DNA from: Terriglobia bacterium
GTDB taxonomy: Bacteria; Acidobacteriota; Terriglobia; Versatilivoradales; Versatilivoraceae
DNA length: 64,000 bases
Direction: 5' to 3'
NCBI GenBank assembly: GCA_951813285.1
Contig: OX638355.1
Coordinates: 1,087,136-1,151,135, forward strand
Each line of letters begins with the position of its first letter. Position 1 is the stretch's first letter. The translations under genes and the position numbers were made by a program. Shown here one piece after another: positions 7,450 through 15,466 of the stretch. The notes below the pieces were generated by a model. The model worked only from the letters and a program-made list of their open reading frames with translations, had not been told where the DNA came from and did no database searches.

Positions 7450-9309
7450 GTGCCTGCCATAACTACCGCAAAAGGTCACAAATCCCCCCGCGCCCTCGTC
7501 GAGATCGAAAACGCAACCATCCGGTTTGCGGGCGACTCGGGCGACGGCATGCAGTTGACCGGAACCCAGTTCACCAATACCTCGGCGATCTTTGGGAACG
7601 ACATCAGCACCCTCCCCGATTTTCCGGCTGAGATTCGCGCGCCGGCCGGGTCCCTGCCGGGTGTGAGCGGTTTCCAGATCAGCTTCAGCAGTCGAGACAT
7701 TCGGACTCCCGGGGATCAGCCCAACGTTCTGGTGGCCATGAACCCGGCGGCCCTCAGGGTGCACTTGTCGGACCTTGAACCCGGGGGCATCGTCATTGCC
7801 AATTCCAATTCCTTCCTGCCTTTGAATCTGAAGAAGGCGGGCTACAAGTCCAACCCCCTGGAGGACGGGAGCCTGTCCGGTTACCGACTGATCGCCGTGC
7901 CCCTGACCGAGCTGAACGGCAAGGCGCTCCAGGAGTTGAACCTTCACAGGCGGGATGCGGACCGGTGCAAGAATTTCTTCGCTCTCGGAATTACCTACTG
8001 GCTATACGATCGTCCCCTGGAGCCGACGCTCTCCTGGATCGAAGCCAAATTCAAAATGAGGCCTCAGATCCTGGCGGCGAATACCCTGGCCTTGCGAAGC
8101 GGCTACAACTACGCCGACACCACCGAGCTCTTCACCACCCACTACCGGGTTCGCACCGCCAATTTGGCCCCCGGCAAGTACCGCAACATTACCGGCAACG
8201 AAGCCACGGCCTTCGGATTTATCGCGGCTTCTCAGAAGCTGGCGCGGCCCCTCTTTTATTCCAGCTATCCCATCACTCCCGCCAGCGATATCCTGCACGA
8301 GTTGGCCCGGCACAAGAATTTCGGCATCAAGACCTTTCAGGCGGAAGACGAGATCGCGGCGGTCGGCGCCGCCATTGGTGCTTCCTTCGCGGGGCACCTG
8401 GGACTGACCGGAACCAGCGGACCGGGGGTCGCACTCAAATCGGAGGCGATCGGGCTGGCGGTCATGACGGAACTGCCGCTGGTTATCGCCAACATCCAAC
8501 GTGGCGGTCCCAGCACGGGTCTGCCCACCAAGACCGAACAGGCGGACCTGCTGCAGGCCCTGTTCGGACGGAACGGGGAGTGTCCCGTGGCAGTGCTTGC
8601 GCCAAGTACGCCATCCAGCTGCTTCACCATGGCTTTCGAGGCCTTTCGATTGGCCACCCGTTTCATGACCCCGGTCTTCTTCCTCTCCGACGGCTACCTG
8701 GCCAACGGGTCGGAGCCCTGGAAGATTCCTTCGGTGGCGGACCTTCCCGACATCGAGGTGCGCTTCAGGACGGAGGCTGAGGGGTTTCAACCCTATCTGC
8801 GGGATGAGGAAACCCTCTCCCGCCCCTGGGCCATCCCGGGCACTCCGGGGCTGGAGCATCGCATCGGGGGCTTGGAGAAGCAGAATATCAGCGGGAACGT
8901 CAGTTACAACCCCGACAACCATGACCGCATGGTGCGCCTGCGGGCCGAGAAGATTGCCCGGATAGCCAATTTCATTCCCGAAGTCGAAGTATTCGGGAAA
9001 CCGGAAGGAAAGGTTCTGGTAGTCGGCTGGGGTTCGACCTACGGCGCCATCACCTCGGCCGTGGAGGGCATGCAGGAGCAGGGCCATCCCGTCTCCAGCC
9101 TTCACCTGCAATACCTGAATCCTCTCCCCCGGAATCTGGGAGAGGTGCTCTCTCGATTCGAGAAGGTTCTGGTGCCCGAGCTTAATCTGGGCCAGTTGTC
9201 GATGATCTTGCGGTCTCGCTTCCTGGTGGATGCCGTCGGTTTCAACAGGGTGCGAGGCCTGCCTTTCAAAATTTCAGAACTGCAGGAAGCCATTGGAGAG
9301 ATGCTCTGA
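7450..9309 (+). CDS. korA: 2-oxoacid:ferredoxin oxidoreductase, alpha subunit with fused gamma domain
   Basis: A 619-residue subunit of the 2-oxoglutarate/2-oxoacid:ferredoxin oxidoreductase family, which oxidatively decarboxylates 2-oxo acids to acyl-CoA while reducing ferredoxin. The gamma domain comes first (RFAGDSGDGMQLTG near residue 30), then the pyrimidine-binding domain (GNEATAFGFIAAS, YPITPASDILHEL) and the domain-II fold (VLVVGWGSTYGAITSAV near residue 520). This gamma-alpha fusion paired with a small beta subunit matches the KorAB type found in aerobes such as mycobacteria. The GTG start at 7450 lacks a close ribosome-binding site. korB follows after 71 bases. The substrate is most likely 2-oxoglutarate, but branched-chain 2-oxo acids or pyruvate cannot be excluded. 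Confidence 0.9.
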   Translation: MPAITTAKGHKSPRALVEIENATIRFAGDSGDGMQLTGTQFTNTSAIFGNDISTLPDFPAEIRAPAGSLPGVSGFQISFSSRDIRTPGDQPNVLVAMNPAALRVHLSDLEPGGIVIANSNSFLPLNLKKAGYKSNPLEDGSLSGYRLIAVPLTELNGKALQELNLHRRDADRCKNFFALGITYWLYDRPLEPTLSWIEAKFKMRPQILAANTLALRSGYNYADTTELFTTHYRVRTANLAPGKYRNITGNEATAFGFIAASQKLARPLFYSSYPITPASDILHELARHKNFGIKTFQAEDEIAAVGAAIGASFAGHLGLTGTSGPGVALKSEAIGLAVMTELPLVIANIQRGGPSTGLPTKTEQADLLQALFGRNGECPVAVLAPSTPSSCFTMAFEAFRLATRFMTPVFFLSDGYLANGSEPWKIPSVADLPDIEVRFRTEAEGFQPYLRDEETLSRPWAIPGTPGLEHRIGGLEKQNISGNVSYNPDNHDRMVRLRAEKIARIANFIPEVEVFGKPEGKVLVVGWGSTYGAITSAVEGMQEQGHPVSSLHLQYLNPLPRNLGEVLSRFEKVLVPELNLGQLSMILRSRFLVDAVGFNRVRGLPFKISELQEAIGEML

Positions 9310-9380
9310 TCCCAGAGGGTTGACGGTGGGCATATCCCTCTGGAGAAACCAGCCCGTGTTCGGAGCAGGAGCGGTCAACC

Positions 9381-10424
9381 ATGAGCCATGACGGCGACAG
9401 AGGACGGAAGGGGTCGGCAGTGCTCCCCTTGAGACGCCGGGATTTTGTGAGCGACCAGGAGGTGAGATGGTGCCCGGGTTGCGGGGATTACTCCATTCTG
9501 GCCCAGACTCAGAAGATGCTTCCCGAGTTGAATATCCCCAGGGAGAACTTTGTCTTTGTTTCCGGTATCGGTTGCTCCAGTCGCTTTCCCTACTACGTGA
9601 ATACCTATGGTTTTCATGGAATTCACGGCCGGGCTCCAACCCTGGCCACCGGCGTCAAGGCCTCCCGTCCCGAGCTGTCGGTCTGGGTGATTACCGGGGA
9701 TGGCGATGCCTTGAGCATCGGGGGCAACCATTTCATGCACGCGGTTCGCAGAAACCTGGACATAAACATCATTCTCTTCAATAACCGGATCTATGGCTTG
9801 ACCAAGGGCCAGTATTCTCCGACGTCCGAGTTCGGCAAGAAGACCAAGTCCACTCCGGCCGGGTCCATCGACTATCCGATCAACCCCTTGTGCATTGCGA
9901 TCTCCAACGAGGCCACCTTCGTGGCCCGCTCCATCGACGTGGACGTGAAGCACCTCTCCTCGGTGCTTACCCAGGCGGCCCACCACAAGGGAGTTTCCTT
10001 CGTGGAAGTATTTCAGAATTGCAACATCTTCAACGACGGGGCCTTCAAGCACTTCTCTGAACGGGGTGTTCGAGACGATCGCACCATCCGGCTGGAGGAT
10101 GGGCAGCCGCTGGTATTCGGTAGGGACCGGGACAAGGGAATTCGCTTGAATGGCCTCAAACTGGAGGTGGTGGACCTTGGCCGGGGAAGTTCTGAAACGG
10201 ACCTGCTTATCCACGATATCCATGACCCGGAGCCCAATCTGGCGAACCTGCTGGCCCGCATGAATTATCCCGACTTTCCCGTGCCCCTGGGTGTTTTCCG
10301 CTCCGTGGCCAAACCGACCTACGACGAGTTGATGGAAGCCCAGGTGCAGGACGCAATCAGCCGTTCGGGAGCCGGGGACCTGGAACGACTGCTCAACAGC
10401 GGCGATGTCTGGGTCGTGAATTAG
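9381..10424 (+). CDS. korB: 2-oxoacid:ferredoxin oxidoreductase, beta subunit
   Basis: A 347-residue thiamine-diphosphate-binding subunit. Residues 31-38 read CPGCGDYS, an iron-sulfur ligand region typical of OFOR beta subunits; SGIGCSSRFP follows at about residue 60 and the TPP/magnesium motif GDGDALSIGGNHF begins at 106, ending at NNRIYGLTKGQ. It pairs with the preceding alpha/gamma fusion. No separate ferredoxin-like delta subunit is present, as expected for the KorAB type, so an external ferredoxin is needed. The ATG has GGAGCGG upstream. The next gene, a zinc-ribbon CBS protein, starts only 24 bases after the stop and is probably co-transcribed. Confidence 0.92.
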   Translation: MSHDGDRGRKGSAVLPLRRRDFVSDQEVRWCPGCGDYSILAQTQKMLPELNIPRENFVFVSGIGCSSRFPYYVNTYGFHGIHGRAPTLATGVKASRPELSVWVITGDGDALSIGGNHFMHAVRRNLDINIILFNNRIYGLTKGQYSPTSEFGKKTKSTPAGSIDYPINPLCIAISNEATFVARSIDVDVKHLSSVLTQAAHHKGVSFVEVFQNCNIFNDGAFKHFSERGVRDDRTIRLEDGQPLVFGRDRDKGIRLNGLKLEVVDLGRGSSETDLLIHDIHDPEPNLANLLARMNYPDFPVPLGVFRSVAKPTYDELMEAQVQDAISRSGAGDLERLLNSGDVWVVN

Positions 10425-10448
10425 GATCCATCCTATGCGAGAACTTTC

Positions 10449-10982
10449 ATGATTTGTCCTGCTTGCGGCTCGGTCAATCTTCCCGGGGCGGACCGGTGTG
10501 AAGACTGCCTGCTGCCTTTCAGCAAGCTGGACATCCCCTTGGCCACCGAGGGGTTGCAGAAGCGGCTCATGGAGGATACGATCGCCGACCTGAAGCCCCA
10601 ACCCGCGGTTACCGTTGCGCCCGAGGCTTCGGTTGAGGAGGCGGTCCAACTTCTGAAGGACAAGAGCGTGGGGTGCGTCCTGGTGGTGGAAGAGGAAATC
10701 GTGGTCGGTATCTTGTCGGAACGGGATGTGCTCTACAAACTGGGGGGAATGGAAGGTTCCGCCAGCTCCGTCAAGGTCTTCGAGGTCATGACCCCCCATC
10801 CGGTGACCATGGAGGCGGAGGAGTCCATCCGCTTTGTCCTCCACCAGATGTCGGTGGAGGGATTTCGCCACATCCCCGTGGTCAGCTTCGACCACCCCCC
10901 CAGGATCGTTTCCGTCCGGGCCGTTCTCAACTACCTTCACCAGTCGATCGAGGATGCTTCTCCGGAACGGGCGTCCCGGTAG
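10449..10982 (+). CDS. Zinc-ribbon plus CBS-pair protein
   Basis: A 177-residue protein that opens with a four-cysteine zinc ribbon (CPACGSVNLPGADRCEDC, residues 3-20), followed by two CBS motifs at about 55-110 and 115-170 (GILSERDVLYKLGG, GFRHIPVVS). CBS pairs bind adenine nucleotides, and the ribbon could mediate docking to another protein. It sits immediately after korB, mirroring the CBS protein before korA, so a role in tuning the oxidoreductase to energy state is a fair inference, not a demonstrated one. No catalytic domain is present. The start is ATG 10449 with only a weak upstream GCGAGA. Confidence 0.85.
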   Translation: MICPACGSVNLPGADRCEDCLLPFSKLDIPLATEGLQKRLMEDTIADLKPQPAVTVAPEASVEEAVQLLKDKSVGCVLVVEEEIVVGILSERDVLYKLGGMEGSASSVKVFEVMTPHPVTMEAEESIRFVLHQMSVEGFRHIPVVSFDHPPRIVSVRAVLNYLHQSIEDASPERASR

Positions 10983-11026
10983 AATCCCACTCCGGCATTC
11001 ACCGCCCTGCCAAGTCCGACCGCGTC

Positions 11027-11497
11027 CTATGGTGTGGCCAGAGCCTCGCGGTATTCGGTGGGAGCCCGGCAGCACATGCAGGGCCCGGGCGAATAGGTGG
11101 TGATGTTGCAGATCTCGCAGAAGTAGTGAAAATCGTAAACACTGCCGGCGCGGATCAGTTGGATCTTGACGATTTGAAAGGTCTTGCCGCCATCCAGACT
11201 TCTCAAGGTCAGCCGGAATCGTCGTGTCTTCAGTCGCTTTTCCTGGAGGAGGGTGCTGGCGGCGTCCCCGGCGGCCAGGATATGGAGTCGCCCGGCGTCC
11301 GATTCGAGGGCCAACCGGATGGGGGTGTTTTCGCAGGAGGTTACCTTCAGGTCCACCCCCAGGCACACCAGGCGCCCGCTGACCACCAGGTTCTTGTCCT
11401 CCGAAGTTGCCGCCCCGGCAGGAGCCAGCAGCGCTAAAGCTAAAACGGCCGCACGGCCTGCCGCTGCCCCCCGATTCTTGATGGCCGCTCCGCTCAT
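11027..11497 (-). CDS. Secreted cysteine-rich protein of unknown family
   Basis: A 156-residue protein with an N-terminal signal peptide (AGRAAVLALALLAPAGAATS) and a mature part of mixed beta character. The C-terminus is rich in cysteine: FCEICNITTYSPGPCMCC has two CxxC-like pairs and suggests a metal-binding knuckle. I do not recognise the family. It converges on the zinc-ribbon CBS gene and diverges from the small gene at 11532. A perfect extended -10 (TGGTATAAT) ends nine bases before the ATG, so its mRNA may be nearly leaderless. Being exported, it is unlikely to belong to the KorAB system. Confidence 0.65.
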   Translation of the reverse strand: MSGAAIKNRGAAAGRAAVLALALLAPAGAATSEDKNLVVSGRLVCLGVDLKVTSCENTPIRLALESDAGRLHILAAGDAASTLLQEKRLKTRRFRLTLRSLDGGKTFQIVKIQLIRAGSVYDFHYFCEICNITTYSPGPCMCCRAPTEYREALATP

Positions 11498-11505
11498 GGC
11501 GCCGG

Positions 11506-11514
11506 ATTATACCA
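11506..11514 (-). promoter_or_regulatory. Extended -10 promoter (TGGTATAAT) at the start of the cysteine-rich gene
   Basis: On the minus strand TGGTATAAT ends at 11506, nine bases before ATG 11497. Transcription would begin at about 11499-11500, within a few bases of the start codon. No good -35 is seen, as is usual for extended -10 promoters. Confidence 0.5.
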
Positions 11515-11531
11515 ATCCCTCGAGGTGAAAG

Positions 11532-11807
11532 GTGACCGATCGGCAGGAGAGAAACGAGGTTCCTCCCCATTCAAAGACCCTGGCTGTGGAGGTGGAGGCC
11601 TTTTCCTATCAGACCGTAAAGCAGCAGAACGGGCGGGCTTCGGTAATCCGGTTCGAGCTGAAGAACCCCGAGGTCACGCCGGGTGACGTGCTGGTGGTGT
11701 TGTCCGGAAGCGATATCCTGTTCCACGGACTCATCATGAGAGTCGACCAGGGCTGGGCCACCAGCGGCGACCGCAATAGCCTGCTGCTGCCGGGTACGGT
11801 CCACTGA
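11532..11807 (+). CDS. Small hypothetical protein
   Basis: A 91-residue soluble protein with no recognisable family. The GTG start at 11532 follows GAGGTGAAAG, a fair ribosome-binding site. The sequence has regular beta-like alternation (VIRFELKNPEV, DVLVVLSGSDILFHGLIMRVDQGW) and lacks signal or membrane segments; it could be a small beta-barrel. Its start is 35 bases from that of the divergent cysteine-rich gene. The stop is followed within eight bases by an E element. Confidence 0.5.
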   Translation: MTDRQERNEVPPHSKTLAVEVEAFSYQTVKQQNGRASVIRFELKNPEVTPGDVLVVLSGSDILFHGLIMRVDQGWATSGDRNSLLLPGTVH

Positions 11808-11813
11808 ATTTGA

Positions 11814-11941
11814 GCCCGCATTTCCCGCCAAGCCGCTGAGCAAAAGGTAGAAAAGTGTTCGTCATTAACATCTTGCAGCGCTATGTTTGGAGTCTTCAAC
11901 CTGCAGACTGTGCGGGGCGCGCCCCCTTGTGAGAAATGCGG
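11814..11941. repeat. E element copy 2
   Basis: Left end GCCCGCATTTCCCGCCAAG and right end CTTGTGAGAAATGCGGGC form inverted repeats enclosing about 90 bases. The element begins just after the stop codon of the 91-residue gene. The same ends occur at 2462-2579 and 24182-24420. The rest of the gap up to 12124 holds only the promoter at 12003-12030. Confidence 0.55.
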
Positions 11942-12002
11942 GCCAGTTTCCTGAGGCGTCGGTTCGCCACTGCAGAAGTCGCTTCCCCTCCCTTCGCCCC
12001 CC

Positions 12003-12030
12003 TTTACAGTCCAAGCGTTTTCCTTATAAT
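12003..12030 (+). promoter_or_regulatory. Sigma-70-type promoter for the ABC/GldG operon
   Basis: TTTACA at 12003-12008 and TATAAT at 12025-12030, separated by 16 bases, about 95 bases upstream of the ATPase start. The -35 matches consensus at five of six bases and the -10 at all six. Confidence 0.65.
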
Positions 12031-12124
12031 AATCTGTTCGAGCGGGCCCTCTGTTTCTCCTTGGTGCAGTTTTCAGTGGCCTCGCTCAGGGTCGTCTCTT
12101 TGAATTCGGGAAGGGAGAGGTCTT

Positions 12125-13075
12125 GTGATTGAAGTCGATCGACTGACCAAGAGATATGGGAACCTCAAGGCTGTGGATGAGGTTTCCTTTCAGGTGGAAA
12201 AGGGAGAGATTCTGGGGTTCCTGGGTCCCAATGGCGCCGGCAAGACCACGACCATGCGGATTCTGACCTGTTTCCTGCCGGCGACTGAAGGCACGGCTCG
12301 GGTGGCCGGATATGACGTTTTCGAAGATGCCATGGAGGTGAAACGTCGCATCGGCTACCTGCCTGAACACCCTCCCCTCTACGACGAGATGACGGTGGAT
12401 GGCTACCTTAAATTCGTAGCCAGGATCAAGGGGGTAGCTCCCGAAGACCGCAAGAGGCGCCTGCAGGAGGTCAAGGAGACGGTACGTATCGAGGGCTACG
12501 GGAGGAAGCTGATCAAGCACCTGTCCAAGGGCTTCAAGCAGCGGGTCGGCCTGGCCCAGGCATTGATCCACGACCCGGAGGTGCTGATCCTGGACGAACC
12601 CACGGTCGGGCTGGATCCCAATCAGATCAAGGAGGTGCGAGAGCTCATCAAGAGCCTCTCCGGGAACCACACCATTATTCTTTCCACCCATATCCTGCCG
12701 GAGGTCAGCATGACCTGCCAGCGGGTGGTCATTATCTCCGACGGGAAGATCGTAGCCGTGGACACCCCCGAGAACCTGACCCGGCAGCAGCAGGGGGCCG
12801 CCCACATTTACATGGAAGCCAGTGGCTCGGATGTCGCGGTGCAGCGGCATCTGCAGCAGATCGAGGGAGTTCTGAGTGTCGTATCCAGACCGCTGGGGGA
12901 AGGGGAAGTTTCCTCCTTCCGCATTGAAACGGAGCTGAAGCAGGATGTCAGAGGCCGGATAGCCCGGAGTGTCATCGAGGGAGGCTTTGAGCTACTGGAG
13001 TTTCGCTCGCTGCAGTTGAGCCTGGAGGAAGTCTTCACCCAACTCACCACCCAGGAGGAGGTGCGTAGTCAATGA
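12125..13075 (+). CDS. ABC transporter ATP-binding protein (GldA-like)
   Basis: A 316-residue ATPase. The Walker A is GPNGAGKTTTMRIL, the signature region is HLSKGFKQRVGLAQAL, Walker B is VLILDEPTVGLDPNQ and the switch histidine lies in ILSTHILPEV. A C-terminal domain of about 90 residues follows, as in the DrrA/GldA/YxlF type that pairs with ABC-2 permeases. The GTG start has GGGAGAGG five bases upstream. Its stop overlaps the permease start (ATGA at 13072-13075), so the two are translationally coupled. With the next three genes it forms the widespread GldA/F/G-plus-DUF4340 set, named from gliding motility in Bacteroidota but found in many non-gliding phyla. The transported substrate is unknown. 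Confidence 0.92.
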   Translation: MIEVDRLTKRYGNLKAVDEVSFQVEKGEILGFLGPNGAGKTTTMRILTCFLPATEGTARVAGYDVFEDAMEVKRRIGYLPEHPPLYDEMTVDGYLKFVARIKGVAPEDRKRRLQEVKETVRIEGYGRKLIKHLSKGFKQRVGLAQALIHDPEVLILDEPTVGLDPNQIKEVRELIKSLSGNHTIILSTHILPEVSMTCQRVVIISDGKIVAVDTPENLTRQQQGAAHIYMEASGSDVAVQRHLQQIEGVLSVVSRPLGEGEVSSFRIETELKQDVRGRIARSVIEGGFELLEFRSLQLSLEEVFTQLTTQEEVRSQ

Positions 13076-13860
13076 GAAACCTGTTGGCTGTGATTGAGAA
13101 GGAGATGAAGGTCTATTTCGCCTCCCCCGTCGCTTACGGTGTGCTGACGGTATTTCTGCTGGTGAGCGGGTACTTTTTCTACAATATCCTGACGGTTTTT
13201 ATCCAGCGGTCCATGATGATGGCGGTCCAGGCTCAGCAGTTCGGCGGCGCCACCCCGGCCATGGATGTTCCCGCGCTGGTGGAAAGAAATTTCTTCGGCA
13301 TTGTCAGCACCATCGTCCTGTTCATGGTGCCCATGATCACCATGGCGACCTTTGCCGACGAAAAACGCCGAGCCACCATCGAGCTTCTCCTGACCTCTCC
13401 CCTGACCCATGTCCAGCTCATCCTGGGAAAGTTCCTGGCAGCCATGGGTTTTTTTGCGGTCATGCTGTTGCCGACCCTGGTCTACCACGCCTTCCTTTAT
13501 TTCTACAGTTCTCCCAAGATGGCTCTGGGACCGGTCCTTTCCGGGTATCTGGGACTGCTTTTGCTGGGCGCGGCCCTGATTTCGCTGGGCATCTTTATCT
13601 CTACCCTTACCGAAAGTCAGATGGTCGCTGCCAGCGTCACCTTTGGCGCTCTCCTGATCCTCTGGGTGATCGACCTCTCGGCCCAGGCCGCCGGCCCCCT
13701 GGTGCAGGAAATCCTCGGTTACGTTTCCATTCTCAACCATTTCGACGACTTTTCAAAAGGAGTGATCGACAGTTCGAGCCTGACTGTTTACCTGAGCTTC
13801 GTCTTTCTGGGGCTCTTCCTGACCTATCGATCCATTGAATCCTGGCGGTGGAGGACATAA
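13072..13860 (+). CDS. ABC-2 type permease (GldF-like)
   Basis: A 262-residue membrane protein with six hydrophobic segments. The N-terminal cytoplasmic stretch (NLLAVIEKEMKVYFASP) precedes the first helix, and the loop ATFADEKRRATIELLLTSPL is characteristic of ABC-2/NosY/GldF permeases. It overlaps the ATPase gene by four bases. It ends five bases before the GldG-like start, whose ribosome-binding site GGTGGAGGA lies inside this gene. It would form the channel of the transporter with the ATPase. Length is normal for the family. Confidence 0.9.
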   Translation: MRNLLAVIEKEMKVYFASPVAYGVLTVFLLVSGYFFYNILTVFIQRSMMMAVQAQQFGGATPAMDVPALVERNFFGIVSTIVLFMVPMITMATFADEKRRATIELLLTSPLTHVQLILGKFLAAMGFFAVMLLPTLVYHAFLYFYSSPKMALGPVLSGYLGLLLLGAALISLGIFISTLTESQMVAASVTFGALLILWVIDLSAQAAGPLVQEILGYVSILNHFDDFSKGVIDSSSLTVYLSFVFLGLFLTYRSIESWRWRT

Positions 13861-13864
13861 CGGG

Positions 13865-15466
13865 ATGAACATTCTGAAAAACATCGCCTCCTTCGGTCCG
13901 GTACTGATCATTCTTGCCTACGTCTGGTATTCCATTCAGGGGGTCTGGGACTACCGGGTGCAGATTGCCCTTTACGGAGGCCTGGTTCTTACACTGGCCA
14001 TGATTGCCTTGAACTTCGATCAGCTCAAGGCCGGATTCCGGCGGCGCTCCGCCCAGTACGGCGCCAACACGGCCTTGATGGTGGTGATGGTGGTGGGCCT
14101 GCTGGCGATGATCAACTTTCTGGCCAAGAAATACCAGCAGCGTTGGGATCTCACCAGCAACCAGCAATACAGTCTCTCCGACCAGACGGAGAAACTGGTC
14201 AGGGGTTTGGAAACGGAGGTGGAAGTCATCCACTTCGACAAGAACCCCGATTCGGGTCTGGACGACCTGATGAAAGAGTATGTGGCGCTCAACCCCTCGG
14301 GCCTGAGCTACCGCAAGGTGGACCCCCAGGCCGAGCCGGGACTGGCCCGAAAGTACGAAGTGAGCCGCTTTGGAGAAATCGTGGTGATTTCGGGAGAGAA
14401 GCGGGAGAGCGTGGAGGCAGCCCGGGAAGAGGACATTACCAATACCATCCTGAAGGTCACTCGGGAGCAGGACAAGGTCATCTACTTCACCAAGGGACAC
14501 AACGAGGCCGACATCGAAAACAGCCGGGAAGAAGGGGGATACGCGGCCGCCAAGCAGGCCATCGAGAACCAGAACTACCGTGTGCAAAGCATCAATCTGG
14601 CCGAGGCGGGGAGCATCCCCGAGGACTGCTCCGCCCTGGTGATCGCCGGTCCGGCGGTGGCCTTGCTCCCCACCGAAACGGCGCTAATCGATGGATACGT
14701 CGACGCGGGGGGAAAAGTTCTCCTGTTGCTGGACCCCGACCTAGACTCCGGCTTGAAGGAACTGCTGGAGAAGTGGAAGATCGCGGTGGAGGATGACATT
14801 GTGGTCGACTCCAGCGGGTTGGGGCAGCTCTTCGGCATGGGCCCCGCGGCTCCTCTGGTGACCTCCTACGAGTCGCACCCCATCACCGACGACCTCAACA
14901 ATACCATGACCGTGTTCCCTGAAGCTCGCTCGCTGAAGACGGTCGACCACGAGGATTCTTCCTTCGCCTCCAGGGTGCTGTTTCGTACCTCGGAACGAAG
15001 CTGGGGAGAAAGGAATCTGGTGGACGGATCAGCGGAATTCAATCCGGCCGTGGATATTGAGGGCCCGGTGGTCCTTGGGGTGGTCAGCACCCTTTCTGTG
15101 AGTTCGGCGGCTGCCGATTCGATCGGAGTTGAAGACGAAAACGGGGGCGAGGATTCGGACAAGAAACGGTCGGAGAAAGACGGGTCCTTCGGCAAGGAAG
15201 CCCGGGTGGTGGTGATCGGCGATTCCGACTTTGCCAACAACGCCTTTCTGCGGCTCCAGCGAAACGGGGACCTCTTTCTGAATGCGGTGAGCTGGCTGGC
15301 CGAGGACGAGGACCTGATTTCGGTTCGGCCCAGGGATTCGGAAAACCGCAGTGTCAACATGACCTCTGCCGACTCCAGGACGCTGTTCTGGGTGACCATG
15401 TTCCTGTTGCCGGGAGCGGCGTTGGGCTTGGGTGTCCTGGTTTGGTCAAGGAGACGCAAGGCATGA
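13865..15466 (+). CDS. GldG-like ABC auxiliary protein (Gldg family)
   Basis: A 533-residue protein with two N-terminal membrane helices (about residues 8-28 and 33-55), a third near residue 75-95 (TALMVVMVVGLLAMINFLA), a large periplasmic domain and a C-terminal helix (FWVTMFLLPGAALGLGVLV) followed by a basic tail. The periplasmic part has the ABC-type uncharacterised-transport fold (VIYFTKGHNEADI, LVIAGPAVALLPTE, VVVIGDSDFANNAFL). Position and architecture match the Gldg/IFT52-like partner of GldA/GldF. It may hold a substrate or cell-wall ligand at the outer face. An acidic low-complexity insert (ENGGEDSDKKRSEKDG) lies near residue 430. The stop overlaps the next start (ATGA at 15463). Confidence 0.85.
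   Translation: MNILKNIASFGPVLIILAYVWYSIQGVWDYRVQIALYGGLVLTLAMIALNFDQLKAGFRRRSAQYGANTALMVVMVVGLLAMINFLAKKYQQRWDLTSNQQYSLSDQTEKLVRGLETEVEVIHFDKNPDSGLDDLMKEYVALNPSGLSYRKVDPQAEPGLARKYEVSRFGEIVVISGEKRESVEAAREEDITNTILKVTREQDKVIYFTKGHNEADIENSREEGGYAAAKQAIENQNYRVQSINLAEAGSIPEDCSALVIAGPAVALLPTETALIDGYVDAGGKVLLLLDPDLDSGLKELLEKWKIAVEDDIVVDSSGLGQLFGMGPAAPLVTSYESHPITDDLNNTMTVFPEARSLKTVDHEDSSFASRVLFRTSERSWGERNLVDGSAEFNPAVDIEGPVVLGVVSTLSVSSAAADSIGVEDENGGEDSDKKRSEKDGSFGKEARVVVIGDSDFANNAFLRLQRNGDLFLNAVSWLAEDEDLISVRPRDSENRSVNMTSADSRTLFWVTMFLLPGAALGLGVLVWSRRRKA

Noticed and set aside
9375-11570. A 731-codon open frame on the minus strand
   Set aside because: Antisense to korB and the zinc-ribbon CBS gene, with no ribosome-binding site or recognisable domain; long antisense frames are expected in GC-rich coding DNA.
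11887-12132. 81-codon plus-strand frame before the ABC operon
   Set aside because: Overlaps the promoter and has no start context or protein-like pattern.
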